From Microbacterium sp. H1-D42 (GTDB lineage: Bacteria > Actinomycetota > Actinomycetes > Actinomycetales > Microbacteriaceae), in the NCBI RefSeq assembly GCF_022637555.1, contig NZ_CP093342.1:372001-436000 (forward strand): DNA of 64,000 bases. Reading direction: 5' to 3'. A program made the position numbers and the translations under genes. This document shows positions 42,883 to 51,400 of this stretch, piece by piece (position 1 is the stretch's first letter; every line of letters starts with the position of its first letter). The notes beneath the pieces are model-generated. The model made no database searches and was not told where the DNA came from. It worked only from the letters and a program-made list of their open reading frames with translations.

Positions 42883-43896
42883 ATGGTCAACTATCGCTTT
42901 CTCGGCAACAGCGGTCTCAAGGTCTCGGAGATCACGTACGGCAACTGGGTGACGCACGCGTCGCAGGTCGATGACTCGGCGGCGGTCGCGACGGTGCATG
43001 CCGCGCTGGATGCCGGAATCACCACCTTCGACACCGCGGACACCTACGCGAACACCGCCGCCGAGGTCGTGCTCGGCAAGGCGCTCGCGGGCCAGCGTCG
43101 TGCGAGCCTCGAGATCTTCACCAAGGTCTACTTCCCGACCGGCCCGCAGGGCCCGAACGACACCGGCCTCAGCCGCAAGCACATCTTCGAGTCGATCAAC
43201 GGATCGCTCGAGCGTCTAGGCACCGACTACGTCGACCTGTACCAGGCGCACCGCTACGACTACGAGACGCCGCTCGAGGAGACGATGCAGGCCTTCGCCG
43301 ACGTCGTCCGGCAGGGCAAGGCGCTCTACATCGGCGTCTCGGAGTGGACCGCAGAGCAGCTGCGCGCTGGACACGAGCTCTCGACGCAGCTGGGGTTCCA
43401 GCTGATCTCGAACCAGCCGCAGTACTCGATGCTGCACCGCGTGATCGAGGGCAAGGTGGTGCCGGCCTCTGAAGAGCTCGGCATCTCGCAGATCGTCTGG
43501 TCGCCGATGGCGCAGGGCGTGCTGAGCGGCAAGTACCTGCCGGGTCAGCCCGTGCCTGACGGCTCGAGGGCGACCGACCCGCACTCCGGGGCGCACTTCA
43601 TCAAGAGCTTCCTGCGTGACGAGATCCTCGAGGCGGTGCAGCGGCTGAAGCCCATCGCTGCCGAGGCCGGGCTCACCATGCCGCAGCTTGCGATCGCCTG
43701 GGTGCTGCAGAACCCGAATGTCGCGGCGGCCCTGGTGGGCGCTTCGCGCCCCGAGCAGCTCGCCGACACCGTCAAGGCATCTGGCGTGGTGTTGGATGCC
43801 GGCACGATGGCCGCGATCGACAATGCGCTTGCGGGCGTGGTGAACGAGGACGTCGAGCACACCTACACGGTGTCGCCGAAGGCCCGCCTGACCTGA
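42883..43896 (+). CDS. Aldo/keto reductase, Kv-beta/YghZ-like
   Basis: 337-residue NADPH-dependent TIM-barrel reductase. MVNYRFLGNSGLKVSEITYGNW is the standard start. FDTADTYANTAAEVVLGKAL contains the catalytic Asp and Tyr, IFTKVYF the Lys and LYQAHRYD the His. QIVWSPMAQGVLSGKYLPGQPVPDGSRA is the cofactor loop of the Kv-beta-like AKR group. The substrate is unspecified. Expressed from its own TAGCGT box. Confidence 0.9.
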   Translation: MVNYRFLGNSGLKVSEITYGNWVTHASQVDDSAAVATVHAALDAGITTFDTADTYANTAAEVVLGKALAGQRRASLEIFTKVYFPTGPQGPNDTGLSRKHIFESINGSLERLGTDYVDLYQAHRYDYETPLEETMQAFADVVRQGKALYIGVSEWTAEQLRAGHELSTQLGFQLISNQPQYSMLHRVIEGKVVPASEELGISQIVWSPMAQGVLSGKYLPGQPVPDGSRATDPHSGAHFIKSFLRDEILEAVQRLKPIAAEAGLTMPQLAIAWVLQNPNVAAALVGASRPEQLADTVKASGVVLDAGTMAAIDNALAGVVNEDVEHTYTVSPKARLT

Positions 43897-43942
43897 GGCC
43901 GGGGCTTGGGCGCGGCCGCTTTCGCTCCAGCTGCTCATTCCG

Positions 43943-43991
43943 GTCGCAATTTCTCCCGCTCGCGTGGCTGCGCAACGGGAGAAATTGCGAC
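43943..43991 (+). repeat. REP-like repeat, copy B (hairpin only)
   Basis: Left arm GTCGCAATTTCTCCCG (43943-43958), 17 nt, complementary arm CGGGAGAAATTGCGAC (43976-43991); pairing extends outward four more bases (TCCG/CGGA). The third arm expected at 44018 is missing; the stop codon of the permease gene lies there. Located between the convergent aldo/keto reductase and permease genes. Confidence 0.85.
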
Positions 43992-44022
43992 CGGAGTGGC
44001 GTGAGCCCGGCCGGGTCGGGGG

Positions 44023-44931
44023 CTATTCCTTCACGGCGCCGGACGTGAGCCCTGCGACGATCCAGCGGCTGGCGAGGGCGAACATCACCATGGTCGGCAG
44101 GATCGTCAGCACGGCGGCCGCGGCCATGGGACCCCACTCGATGTTGAACGTCGAGATGAAGCCGTTCAGCGCCGAAGGCACCGTGCGCTTGTCGTCGCTG
44201 TTGATGAGCACGACCGACAGGAACAGCTCGTTCCAGCAGTTGACGAAGTTGAAGATGAACGCCGCGATGATGCCGGGGCCCATCACCGGCACGATCACCC
44301 GGAACAGCGCGCCGATGCGCGAGCATCCATCGATCATCGCCGCCTCTTCGAGCGCATCCGGCACGTTCTCGAAGAAGCCGCGCAGCATGATCGTCGAGAA
44401 CGGGATGCAGATCGCGACGTACACCAGCATCAGGCCGGGCCTGGTGTCAACCAGGCCGAGGTCGGACATCATCGAGTACAGCGGGCCGAGAGCGATGAAC
44501 GCTGGGATCATCTGCGTCACCAGGAATGCGATCATCACCGCACCCTTGCCGCGGAATTCGAAGCGTGCGATCACATAGGCGCTCAGCAGTGCGACGAGCG
44601 TCGCCGCGACACCGGCGACCAGCGCCACGAGCGCCGAGTTGCCGAGGAAGACGCCGAACGAGCTGTCCTGGAACAGGCCGATGTAGTTCTCCACCGAGGG
44701 GTCACTCGGCCAGTACTCGATCGGGTAGCTGTTCACCGTCGCCGGCGACTTGAACGAGGTCAGCGTGATCCAGTACAGCGGGAACATCGTGATGATCAGC
44801 CAGAGGCCGAGGCCGACGAAGCGCACGACCCCTCCGACTGTGACCTTGCGCGGGCCGCGGCGCTGGTTCGCCGTGCTGTGTCGTGCGCTCTTCGAAGCGC
44901 CGGCCGTGGTGACGACCATTGTCGTGCTCAT
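44023..44931 (-). CDS. Carbohydrate ABC transporter permease, MalG type
   Basis: 302 residues with six membrane helices. The ATPase-coupling EAA loop reads EEAAMIDGCSRIGALFRVIVPVMGPG near residue 205. LWLIITMFPLYWITLTSFK and the FEFRGKGAVMIAFLVTQMIP region are typical of CUT1 inner-membrane subunits. The start overlaps the stop of the MalF-type gene (ATGA). No ATPase gene is in the operon, so a shared MsiK-type ATPase encoded elsewhere is expected, as is common in actinobacteria. Confidence 0.93.
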   Translation of the reverse strand: MSTTMVVTTAGASKSARHSTANQRRGPRKVTVGGVVRFVGLGLWLIITMFPLYWITLTSFKSPATVNSYPIEYWPSDPSVENYIGLFQDSSFGVFLGNSALVALVAGVAATLVALLSAYVIARFEFRGKGAVMIAFLVTQMIPAFIALGPLYSMMSDLGLVDTRPGLMLVYVAICIPFSTIMLRGFFENVPDALEEAAMIDGCSRIGALFRVIVPVMGPGIIAAFIFNFVNCWNELFLSVVLINSDDKRTVPSALNGFISTFNIEWGPMAAAAVLTILPTMVMFALASRWIVAGLTSGAVKE

Positions 44932-45869
44932 CGCTGCACCCTCTTCATCACCATCAGGTAGAAACCGCAGAACACGAACAGGAAGGCGACGACGATCAGG
45001 CCGATGGCGCTCGCCACGCCGTAGTTGCCCTGCTGGGTGAAGTTGATCATCCACGTGGTCACGATCTGGGTCTGGTTCGCAGGTCCACCGCCGGTCATCG
45101 CCCAGATGATGTCAGGGAAGTTGAAGATCCAGATGATCCGCAGCAGCACTGTCAGGAACAGCGTGGTCGCGATGTACGGGATGATCACCGAGAACAGCTG
45201 TCGCGCCTTTCCGGCACCGTCGAGGCTGGCGGCTTCGAGCACATCGTCAGGAACGGACTGCAGCGCGGCGAGGATCATGATCGCGAAGAAGGTGACGCCG
45301 TACCAGATGTTCGCGGTGATCACGGCGGTCATCGCCAGCGTCGGATCCGCGAGCCATGGCAGCGGCTGCGAGATGAGTCCGACCTTCATGAGCAGGTCGT
45401 TGATCACGCCGAACTCTGCGTTGAACATCCAGCGGAACAGCATCCCGATCAGGAAGCCGGACACCGCCCACGGGAAGAACACCAGCGCCTGGTAGACGCC
45501 GCGGAACCGGAAGCGCTTGCGCAGCGCGAGCGCGATGAGGAATCCGAGCACGAACTGCGGCACGAGCGAGCAGACCACCCAGAGCACGGAGTTCCAGGCG
45601 ACGGTCGGGAACACCGGATCGCTGAACACTGTGACGAAGTTGTCGAACCCGACGAACGGCGTCGAGGTCAGGTCCCACAGGTTCCAATCCAGGAACGCCA
45701 TCCGCGCGCCCTGAAGCATCGGCACGTAGGTGAACCAGCACACGAACACGATCGCCGGCGAGAGGAACGCCAGGATCGTCAGTGCATGCCGTGCGCGGAA
45801 CGGGCGACGGCGGCCCGCCGGGGAGGCCCCGCTGATCGCGGGGCCTCCCTTCGCAGTGCGAGCGGACAT
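44928..45869 (-). CDS. Carbohydrate ABC transporter permease, MalF type
   Basis: 313 residues with six membrane helices. N-terminal ALTILAFLSPAIVFVCWFTYVPMLQG, then FVGFDNFVTVF and the EAA loop LEAASLDGAGKARQLFSVIIPYIATT. This is the larger CUT1 permease subunit. It starts 3 bases after the substrate-binding protein stop. A perfect 12-bp hairpin lies within its first 50 bases of coding DNA and may lower its expression relative to the binding protein. Confidence 0.93.
   Translation of the reverse strand: MSARTAKGGPAISGASPAGRRRPFRARHALTILAFLSPAIVFVCWFTYVPMLQGARMAFLDWNLWDLTSTPFVGFDNFVTVFSDPVFPTVAWNSVLWVVCSLVPQFVLGFLIALALRKRFRFRGVYQALVFFPWAVSGFLIGMLFRWMFNAEFGVINDLLMKVGLISQPLPWLADPTLAMTAVITANIWYGVTFFAIMILAALQSVPDDVLEAASLDGAGKARQLFSVIIPYIATTLFLTVLLRIIWIFNFPDIIWAMTGGGPANQTQIVTTWMINFTQQGNYGVASAIGLIVVAFLFVFCGFYLMVMKRVQR
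45821..45849 (-). promoter_or_regulatory. Hairpin in the 5' coding end of the permease gene
   Basis: Perfect 12-bp stem GGGAGGCCCCGC / GCGGGGCCTCCC with a 5-nt loop, encoding residues 7-16 of the permease, just downstream of the binding-protein stop. Its position suits partial termination or mRNA processing that keeps the binding protein in excess. Confidence 0.5.
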
Positions 45870-45872
45870 GGA

Positions 45873-47180
45873 TCAGCCCTTGCTCGACGCGTACTTGTCC
45901 GTCCAGTACGTGTCCCATGCCTTCAGCAGCTCGCTGGTCGTCATGTTGCCGAGCAGCACGTTCTGCACGTCCTCGTCGGACTTCTGGATCCACTCCGTCC
46001 ACCAGCTCTCACCACGCGGCTCCTGCACCGTGATGTAGGTCTCGGGGTCGTCGGTCATCTCGACGTAGCTGGCCCACGCGCCCGTCGAGTAGAACGGGTC
46101 CTCCGAAGCGGACGTGATGGTCGGCACGAGGCTGTTGCCCTTGGCGAACTCGGTGGCGGGACCGGCAGAGGAGAGGTATTCGACGAGCTTGATCGCCGCC
46201 TCCTTCTGCGTGCTGCCCTCGGCGATGCCCCAGCCGGCGGTCGCGAACGGCTGAGCGGCCTTGCCGCTCGGCCCGACGAGACGCGGAGCGGTGCTCCACT
46301 GCTCAGGCGTGAGTGACGAGTCGTTGACCGCGGCGATCACCTCGGGGTCCTGCAGCAGGAACGCCGTCGAGCCGTTGGTGAAGCCTGCCACCATCTCGGG
46401 GTAGCCCCACGAGACGGAGGAGGGTGGGGAGGCCTCCTTGAACAGGTCGAAGTAGGTGTCGACGGCGTCCTGCGCCTCGGGGGCGGCGAAGATCGTCGAG
46501 CCGTCCTTCATCAGGAACGCGTTCTTCACATCGATGTCATCGGCCACGTACGCCTCGATCGCGACGACGACGTTGGTGTTGCCGTTCTTGCCGCCGCGGA
46601 ACGCGTACCCGAACTGGTTCTTCGCCGGGTCCTGGATCGCCGAGGCCTGCTCGAGCAGCTCCTCCCAGCTGGTGGGAGGGCCGTCGAAGCCGGCTTCCTT
46701 CACGAGGTCGGTGCGGTAGAACAGCGACAGACCGTAGAAGCCGTACGGCAGGAAGTACGCCTTGCCGTCGATGTCTGCGGCGGCCTTCGCGTTGTCGGTG
46801 AGGTCGTCCCAGCCCTTCCAGCCGTCGAGATCCTTCTTCATGTCGTAGATCCAGCCGTTGTTCGAGAACGGCCCGACGGTGATGTCGCGCACCTCGAGCA
46901 CGTCGACGCCCTTGCCGGACTGCAGCATCTGCTGGATCTTCTGGTCGGCCTGCTCTGTGGGCGGTGAGACCAGGTTGACCTTGATCTTCGGGTTCTCCTT
47001 CTCGAAGTCGGCGAGAAGGCTCTTGATCAGGTCGGTGCGGGCCGGGTTGGTCAGGCTCTCGACCATCTGCAGGGTGACGGTGCCGTCAGCTGCCGGTCCG
47101 TCACTGGACGAGCATCCGGTGAGGGCGAGGGCGGCAACGGTGCCGATCCCCACGGCGGTCATCAGGATCTTGTTCTTCAC
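45873..47180 (-). CDS. Sugar ABC transporter substrate-binding lipoprotein
   Basis: 435 residues. Lipoprotein signal with lipobox ALTGC followed by SSSDGPAADG. The mature protein is a cluster B (extracellular solute-binding family 1) type: VTLQMVESLTNPARTDLIKSLL, PPTEQADQKIQQMLQSGKGVDVLEV, AYFLPYGFYGLSLFYRTDLVKEAGFDGPPTSWEELLEQ and AAIKLVEYLSSA. The ligand is a mono- or oligosaccharide; which one is not visible. It is 40 bases downstream of the aminotransferase gene, same strand. Confidence 0.93.
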   Translation of the reverse strand: MKNKILMTAVGIGTVAALALTGCSSSDGPAADGTVTLQMVESLTNPARTDLIKSLLADFEKENPKIKVNLVSPPTEQADQKIQQMLQSGKGVDVLEVRDITVGPFSNNGWIYDMKKDLDGWKGWDDLTDNAKAAADIDGKAYFLPYGFYGLSLFYRTDLVKEAGFDGPPTSWEELLEQASAIQDPAKNQFGYAFRGGKNGNTNVVVAIEAYVADDIDVKNAFLMKDGSTIFAAPEAQDAVDTYFDLFKEASPPSSVSWGYPEMVAGFTNGSTAFLLQDPEVIAAVNDSSLTPEQWSTAPRLVGPSGKAAQPFATAGWGIAEGSTQKEAAIKLVEYLSSAGPATEFAKGNSLVPTITSASEDPFYSTGAWASYVEMTDDPETYITVQEPRGESWWTEWIQKSDEDVQNVLLGNMTTSELLKAWDTYWTDKYASSKG

Positions 47181-47219
47181 GATGTGCCTTTCGGTGTGTG
47201 TGGTGGTGTTCGGGTGCAG

Positions 47220-48455
47220 TCAGGAGACGATGGTGGATGCCGGGGCGCCGACGCCCGCTCGCTGCAGCAGCAGCGGGACGCAGCGTTCGACGAAGGCGTC
47301 GAAGTCGCCTCTCTCGGTGTACAGGTGCGCCGAGAGGCGGAAGTAGCCGGTGCCGCGGAAGCTGGTGAACGCGGTCTCGACGCCGGTCTCGTCGAGGAAC
47401 TGCATCCGCAGCTCGTCGGCCTCTTCGCGGGTTCCGCCGAGCCCGAGGGGGAGACGGATCAGTCGCATCGATGGCACCGGTGCCGGGATCGGCGTCAGGG
47501 GCTCCTCTTCGCTGTGCGGACGCAGTGCTGCCGCGATGGCCTCAGCGCCGGCATCCGCCATCGCCGTCATCGCGACGCGGGTCTCGGCCCAGCCGAACTC
47601 GGATTCGATGAAGTCGATCGCCGCGGGAGTGCTGATGTAGGTGGTCGCGTCGATCGTGCCCTGGGTGTCGAAGCGGTGCGGGTACGGCTCGGGAGCACCC
47701 CACGAGTCGATCAGCGGCCACAGTTCCTGACGATCGGATGCTGTGGTGACGAGCATGGCTGAGCCGCGCGGCGCGCAGGGCCACTTGTGCAGGTTGCCGA
47801 ACCACCAGTCGCCGCCGCCGTGTGCGGCCGGGTCGACGAGCAGGCCGGGGGCGTGCGCGCCGTCGACGAGGGTGCGGATGCCGTGTGCGGCCGCGTCGTC
47901 GGCGAGGCGCCTGGTCGGCAGCATCCGCGCTGTGGGAGAGGTGATCTGGTCGACCACGATGAGTCGCGTGGCCGGGGTGCGCGCATCGGCGAACCGCTGC
48001 ACGATCTCGTCGTCGGATGCCAGCAGCGGCAGCTCGACGATCTTGACCCTCGCTCCGAACCGACGGGCGAGGCGCTCGGCGCCCATCGTGATGGCGCCGT
48101 AGCCGTGGTCGGTGGCGAGGATCTCATCGCCGGCCTCAAGTCGCAGTGCGTTGAACACGACAGTGGCCGCCGCGGAGGCATTGGGCACGAAGACGCTGTC
48201 GTCGGCATTCGCTCCGAGGAACGGAGCGGTGCGCTCGCGTGCTTCGCGGACGAGATCGGCGATGCGCGGGAACCAGCCGACGGGGCTGAGATCGGCTTGA
48301 CGCTGCAGGTCGCGCTGATGCTCGACGACGGCGGTGGGGACGGCCCCGAAGGATCCGTGGTTGAGGTGGATGACCTCGGAATCCAGCGGCCAGGCATCGC
48401 GTGCGCGCGCGAAGGACTTCAGCCGTGGTGGGGCCGGGAAGGGGATGCTCGTCAT
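47220..48455 (-). CDS. Class V aminotransferase-fold PLP enzyme (isopenicillin N epimerase-like)
   Basis: 411 residues. VIHLNHGSFGAVPTAVVEHQRDL is the start of isopenicillin N epimerase-like proteins. FVPNASAATVVFN, LIVVDQITSPTARMLP (PLP ring Asp), LVDGAHAPGLL and FGNLHKWPCAPRGSAMLV (PLP lysine) follow. The family also includes cysteine desulfurase-like and ergothioneine lyase-like members, so the reaction is open. It leads an operon with a sugar ABC importer, an unusual partner. Two FadR-type operator sites lie between it and the divergent FadR gene. Confidence 0.82.
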   Translation of the reverse strand: MTSIPFPAPPRLKSFARARDAWPLDSEVIHLNHGSFGAVPTAVVEHQRDLQRQADLSPVGWFPRIADLVREARERTAPFLGANADDSVFVPNASAAATVVFNALRLEAGDEILATDHGYGAITMGAERLARRFGARVKIVELPLLASDDEIVQRFADARTPATRLIVVDQITSPTARMLPTRRLADDAAAHGIRTLVDGAHAPGLLVDPAAHGGGDWWFGNLHKWPCAPRGSAMLVTTASDRQELWPLIDSWGAPEPYPHRFDTQGTIDATTYISTPAAIDFIESEFGWAETRVAMTAMADAGAEAIAAALRPHSEEEPLTPIPAPVPSMRLIRLPLGLGGTREEADELRMQFLDETGVETAFTSFRGTGYFRLSAHLYTERGDFDAFVERCVPLLLQRAGVGAPASTIVS

Positions 48456-48479
48456 TGATCCTCATCGACTGATCGGGGA

Positions 48480-48555
48480 GTTGTTGCACAACCTTGCCAC
48501 ATATGTGCCGGTCGCGCGACCGAATTACCGCACAGCCGGGAAACTTGTTATACGA
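48480..48555. promoter_or_regulatory. Two FadR-type operator sites between the aminotransferase and FadR genes
   Basis: GTTGT-TGC-ACAAC (48480-48492) is a perfect palindrome fitting TNGTNNNACNA and lies 25 bases before the aminotransferase start. A second match, TTGTTATACGA, is at 48545-48555, 66 bases before the FadR start. This arrangement suits repression of both divergent genes by the FadR-type protein encoded at 48622. Confidence 0.6.
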
Positions 48556-48621
48556 ATTGGTGGTAGACCTGGTATCCGTCAGAATCAGGACACCGCTGGC
48601 ACCGCATCGAGGAGGTTCGGG

Positions 48622-49317
48622 ATGACCGCACGGGATACCGCGCTCCATGGACTGCGGGCACTGATCGCCGATGGCACGCTGCGGCCGGGGGACCGGCTGC
48701 CAAGCGAGGGCGAGCTGTGTGAGCGGCTGGGCGTCTCGCGGGGGTCGCTGCGCGAGGGCATCCGCATGCTCGCGGCGCTGGGTGTTGTCGAGACCCGGCA
48801 CGGCTCGGGCAGCTACGTCAGCGATCTTAATGCCGGCGACCTCATCGGGAGCCTCTCGCTGACGGTCGGTCTGCTGCCCTTGGAGTCGATCCTCGAGCTG
48901 TTCGAGGTGCGCAGATCACTCGAGGCGCACGCGGCCGCACTCGCGTCGGCCCGCATCGGCGAGGACGAGCTGGCGGAGCTCGATGCTCTGCTGGTCGAGC
49001 TCGAGGCCACCGACGACGACGAGGGTCAGTCGCGGCTGGACTACCGGTTCCATGCCCGCATCGCCGAGATCGCCGGCAACGCCGCGCTCGCCAGCCTGCT
49101 CGAGGTCTTCCGCGCGCGGTCGCGCGCCTACCGGATCTTCCGCACCGACAGTGCGGCCGACATCAAGGTGCTCTCGGATGCCGGACATCGGGCGATCCTG
49201 CGCGGGATGCAGTCACGCGACCCGGTCGCCGCCTCCGCCGCCGCTGCAGGGCACGTCGCCCAGACCGAGCACTGGCTGCGCCGACTGCAGCCCGAGGCCA
49301 TCGGCCTCATCGACTGA
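48622..49317 (+). CDS. GntR-family regulator, FadR subfamily
   Basis: 231 residues. Winged helix at 1-75 (ALIADGTLRPGDRLPSEGELCERLGVSRGSLREGIRMLAALGVV, then ETRHGSGSYVSD). The FCD ligand-binding domain follows, with VRRSLEAHAAALASARI and DYRFHARIAEIAGN (metal or ligand residues D-x3-H). GAGGAGGTTCGGG is a strong ribosome site. It is divergent from the aminotransferase-ABC operon and next to a GlcD-type oxidase, so its ligand may be an organic acid or sugar acid. Confidence 0.88.
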   Translation: MTARDTALHGLRALIADGTLRPGDRLPSEGELCERLGVSRGSLREGIRMLAALGVVETRHGSGSYVSDLNAGDLIGSLSLTVGLLPLESILELFEVRRSLEAHAAALASARIGEDELAELDALLVELEATDDDEGQSRLDYRFHARIAEIAGNAALASLLEVFRARSRAYRIFRTDSAADIKVLSDAGHRAILRGMQSRDPVAASAAAAGHVAQTEHWLRRLQPEAIGLID

Positions 49318-49320
49318 ACA

Positions 49321-50697
49321 TCAGATCGCGCCGAAGACCGCACCGGGGTTCATGATGCCTGCCGGATCGAGGGCGCGCTTGATGCGCAGGTTCAGCTCGA
49401 GCACGTCGTCGCCGAGGTAGTCGGCCAGCCACGGCTGCTTCAGCCGGCCGACGCCGTGCTCGCCGGTGATCGTGCCGCCGAGGGCGATGGCGAGATCCAT
49501 CACCTCGCCGAAGGCGATCTCGGCGTTCGCACGCTGCTGCGCGTCCGTCGGATCCAGCACGATCAGCGGATGCGTGTTCCCGTCACCGGCATGTGCGACG
49601 ACAGCGATCTCCACCCCGCGGGTCTGCGCGATCGCGCGCATCCCGTCGATCAGGTCCCCCAGCCGCGGCAGCGGCACGCCGACGTCCTCCAGCAGTAGGG
49701 CGCCGCGCTTCTCGACCGCAGGGATCGCCTGCCGGCGCGCCTCGATCAGCGCCGCGCTCTCGTCGGGGTCGCTGGTCGCGTAGACCTCGGATGCCCCGTG
49801 CAGTCCGCACGTCTGCTCGATCGTCTCGATCTGCTGTGCTGCGACCTCGACGGACTCGTCGGACTGCACGATCAGCATCGCGGCCGATTCGCGGTCGAGA
49901 TCCATCCGCATCATGTCCTCGACGGCGTTGATGGTGACGCGGTCCATGAACTCCAGCATCGAGGGGCGCATCGCCGCCTTGATGTCGACGACAGCCTTGA
50001 TCGCCCCATCGACCGTGGGGAACATCGCCACCAGGGTCGTCGGCGTCTGCTGCGCCGGCACGAGCCGCAGGACCGCCTCGGTCACGATGCCGAGCGTTCC
50101 CTCACTGCCGACGAAGAGTTTCGTCAGCGACAGCCCTGCGACATCCTTCAGGCGCGGTCCGCCGAGTTTCACCGCTCTGCCGTCGGCGAGCACGACGGTG
50201 AGACCCAGCACGTAGTCGGTCGTCACGCCGTACTTCACGCAGCACAGTCCGCCGGCGTTGGTGGCGACGTTGCCGCCGATCGAGCAGAAGTCCTGCGAGG
50301 ACGGGTCAGGTGGGTACCAGAGGCCGTGCTCGGATGCTGCTGCCTTGACCTCCGAGTTGAAGGCGCCGGGCTGCACGACTGCCATCTGCAGCCCCTGGTC
50401 GATGCGGATCTCGCGCATCCGCTCCAGCGAGATCAAGATCGCCCCGTCGACGGCCGACGAGCCACCGGACAGGCCGGATCCGGCGCCACGAGGCACGATC
50501 CCGACGCCGGCGCCGGCTGCGACGCGCACGGCGGCCTGCACGTCCTCGGTCGACGTCGCCCGCACGACCGCGAGCGGCGTGCCGGCATCCGGGTCCTCCG
50601 CGCGGTCGCGGCGGTACGCCTGCAGCGAGTCGGGGTCGGTGATGACCGCCCCTTCTGGCAGGGCGGCGAGCAGGTCGGAGACGACGTCGGAGGTCAC
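49321..50697 (-). CDS. FAD-linked oxidase, GlcD/D-lactate dehydrogenase type
   Basis: 458 residues. The PCMH FAD-binding domain shows VVRATSTEDVQAAVRVAAGAGVGIVPRGAGSGLSGG, PPDPSSQDFCSIGGNVATNAGG and LFVGSEGTLGIVTEAVLRLVP. The C-terminal FAD_oxidase_C domain has VVAHAGDGNTHPLIVLD, ITGEHGVGRLK and KRALDPAGIMNPGAVF. It oxidises a 2-hydroxy acid such as glycolate or D-lactate. The GTG at 50697 has AAAGGTG upstream. Convergent with FadR (3-base gap) and followed upstream by the ACT gene on the same strand. Confidence 0.9.
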   Translation of the reverse strand: MTSDVVSDLLAALPEGAVITDPDSLQAYRRDRAEDPDAGTPLAVVRATSTEDVQAAVRVAAGAGVGIVPRGAGSGLSGGSSAVDGAILISLERMREIRIDQGLQMAVVQPGAFNSEVKAAASEHGLWYPPDPSSQDFCSIGGNVATNAGGLCCVKYGVTTDYVLGLTVVLADGRAVKLGGPRLKDVAGLSLTKLFVGSEGTLGIVTEAVLRLVPAQQTPTTLVAMFPTVDGAIKAVVDIKAAMRPSMLEFMDRVTINAVEDMMRMDLDRESAAMLIVQSDESVEVAAQQIETIEQTCGLHGASEVYATSDPDESAALIEARRQAIPAVEKRGALLLEDVGVPLPRLGDLIDGMRAIAQTRGVEIAVVAHAGDGNTHPLIVLDPTDAQQRANAEIAFGEVMDLAIALGGTITGEHGVGRLKQPWLADYLGDDVLELNLRIKRALDPAGIMNPGAVFGAI

Positions 50698-50755
50698 AGA
50701 TGCACCTTTGCAAAGAGGGGGGGCGGATGCCAGAGACGGGCGCTGGATCGGAAGG

Positions 50756-51280
50756 TCAGTCCAGCGTGATGTCGACCTGGATCTCGGTGGCGAGGCGCTC
50801 CAGCGCTGCGCGAAGGGCATCCAGGTCGGCGGATGCCGGAACGGTCGCGGTCACGGACGACTCGAACAGTCGTCCCCCGGCCATCGCCGCGTCACGCGTC
50901 TCGGTCGTCATGCTCTCGATGCTCAGCGCGTGCGCGTGCAGCACTCCCGACACCTCGCGAACGATGCCGGGGCGGTCGTTGCCGAGCACGGTGAGTGTGA
51001 TGCGCTGCGCGGTCGGTGAGGCACTGGCATCCGATCCGGCGTTCGAGGTCACGGCGTGCACTGTCACCGTGAGCAGTCCGTCCAGCACACCGAGCGCTGC
51101 GCGCAGGTCGTCGACGCGGTCCGGTGCGACGGAGATCTCGATCACGCCGGCGAAGGTGCCGGCCAGCTCGGCGAGCCGGCTGTTCTCCCAGTTGCCGCTG
51201 TGGGCATCGACGACATCGGCGACGGCGGAGACGAGTCCGGGGCGATCCGCTCCCGCGACCGTGAGGATGAGCGTGGTCAT
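50756..51280 (-). CDS. Double ACT-domain regulatory protein (GcvR-like)
   Basis: 174 residues with two ACT domains: MTTLILTVAGADRPGLVSAVADVVDAHSGNWENSRLAELAGTF and RITLTVLGNDRPGIVREVSGVLHAHALSIESMTTE. The layout resembles the glycine cleavage repressor GcvR and related amino-acid sensors. Ligand unknown. A TACGCT box ends 6 nt before the ATG. It lies 58 bases upstream of the GlcD-type oxidase on the same strand. Confidence 0.82.
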   Translation of the reverse strand: MTTLILTVAGADRPGLVSAVADVVDAHSGNWENSRLAELAGTFAGVIEISVAPDRVDDLRAALGVLDGLLTVTVHAVTSNAGSDASASPTAQRITLTVLGNDRPGIVREVSGVLHAHALSIESMTTETRDAAMAGGRLFESSVTATVPASADLDALRAALERLATEIQVDITLD

Positions 51281-51286
51281 GCGATC

Positions 51287-51292
51287 AGCGTA
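51287..51292 (-). promoter_or_regulatory. -10 box of a leaderless ACT-protein transcript
   Basis: The minus strand reads TACGCT, 6 nt (GATCGC), ATG. Confidence 0.55.
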
Positions 51293-51333
51293 GCCCGGTG
51301 CCTGCCGTCGTCGCGCCACAACTCCGCAGACAC

Positions 51334-51372
51334 CCCCGCCCCGAAGTCAGTGGATTCGACTTCGGGGCGGGG
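51334..51372 (-). terminator. Hairpin terminator of the MHS transporter gene
   Basis: Perfect 15-bp stem CCCCGCCCCGAAGTC / GACTTCGGGGCGGGG with a 9-nt loop. It lies 29 bases after the transporter stop and before the ACT gene on the same strand. Confidence 0.8.
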
Positions 51373-51400
51373 ACGGGTCAGTTTCGCGCAGTGGTGGTGG

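Noticed and set aside
43934..44001. Repeat copy B as an ordinary terminator between convergent genes
   Set aside because: Position fits a terminator, and it may act as one, but the same arms recur at four other places with fixed spacing, which a plain terminator does not explain.
44017..44033. Possible third arm of repeat copy B
   Set aside because: Only CGGG matches at the expected distance, and the permease stop codon lies there. I treat copy B as hairpin-only.
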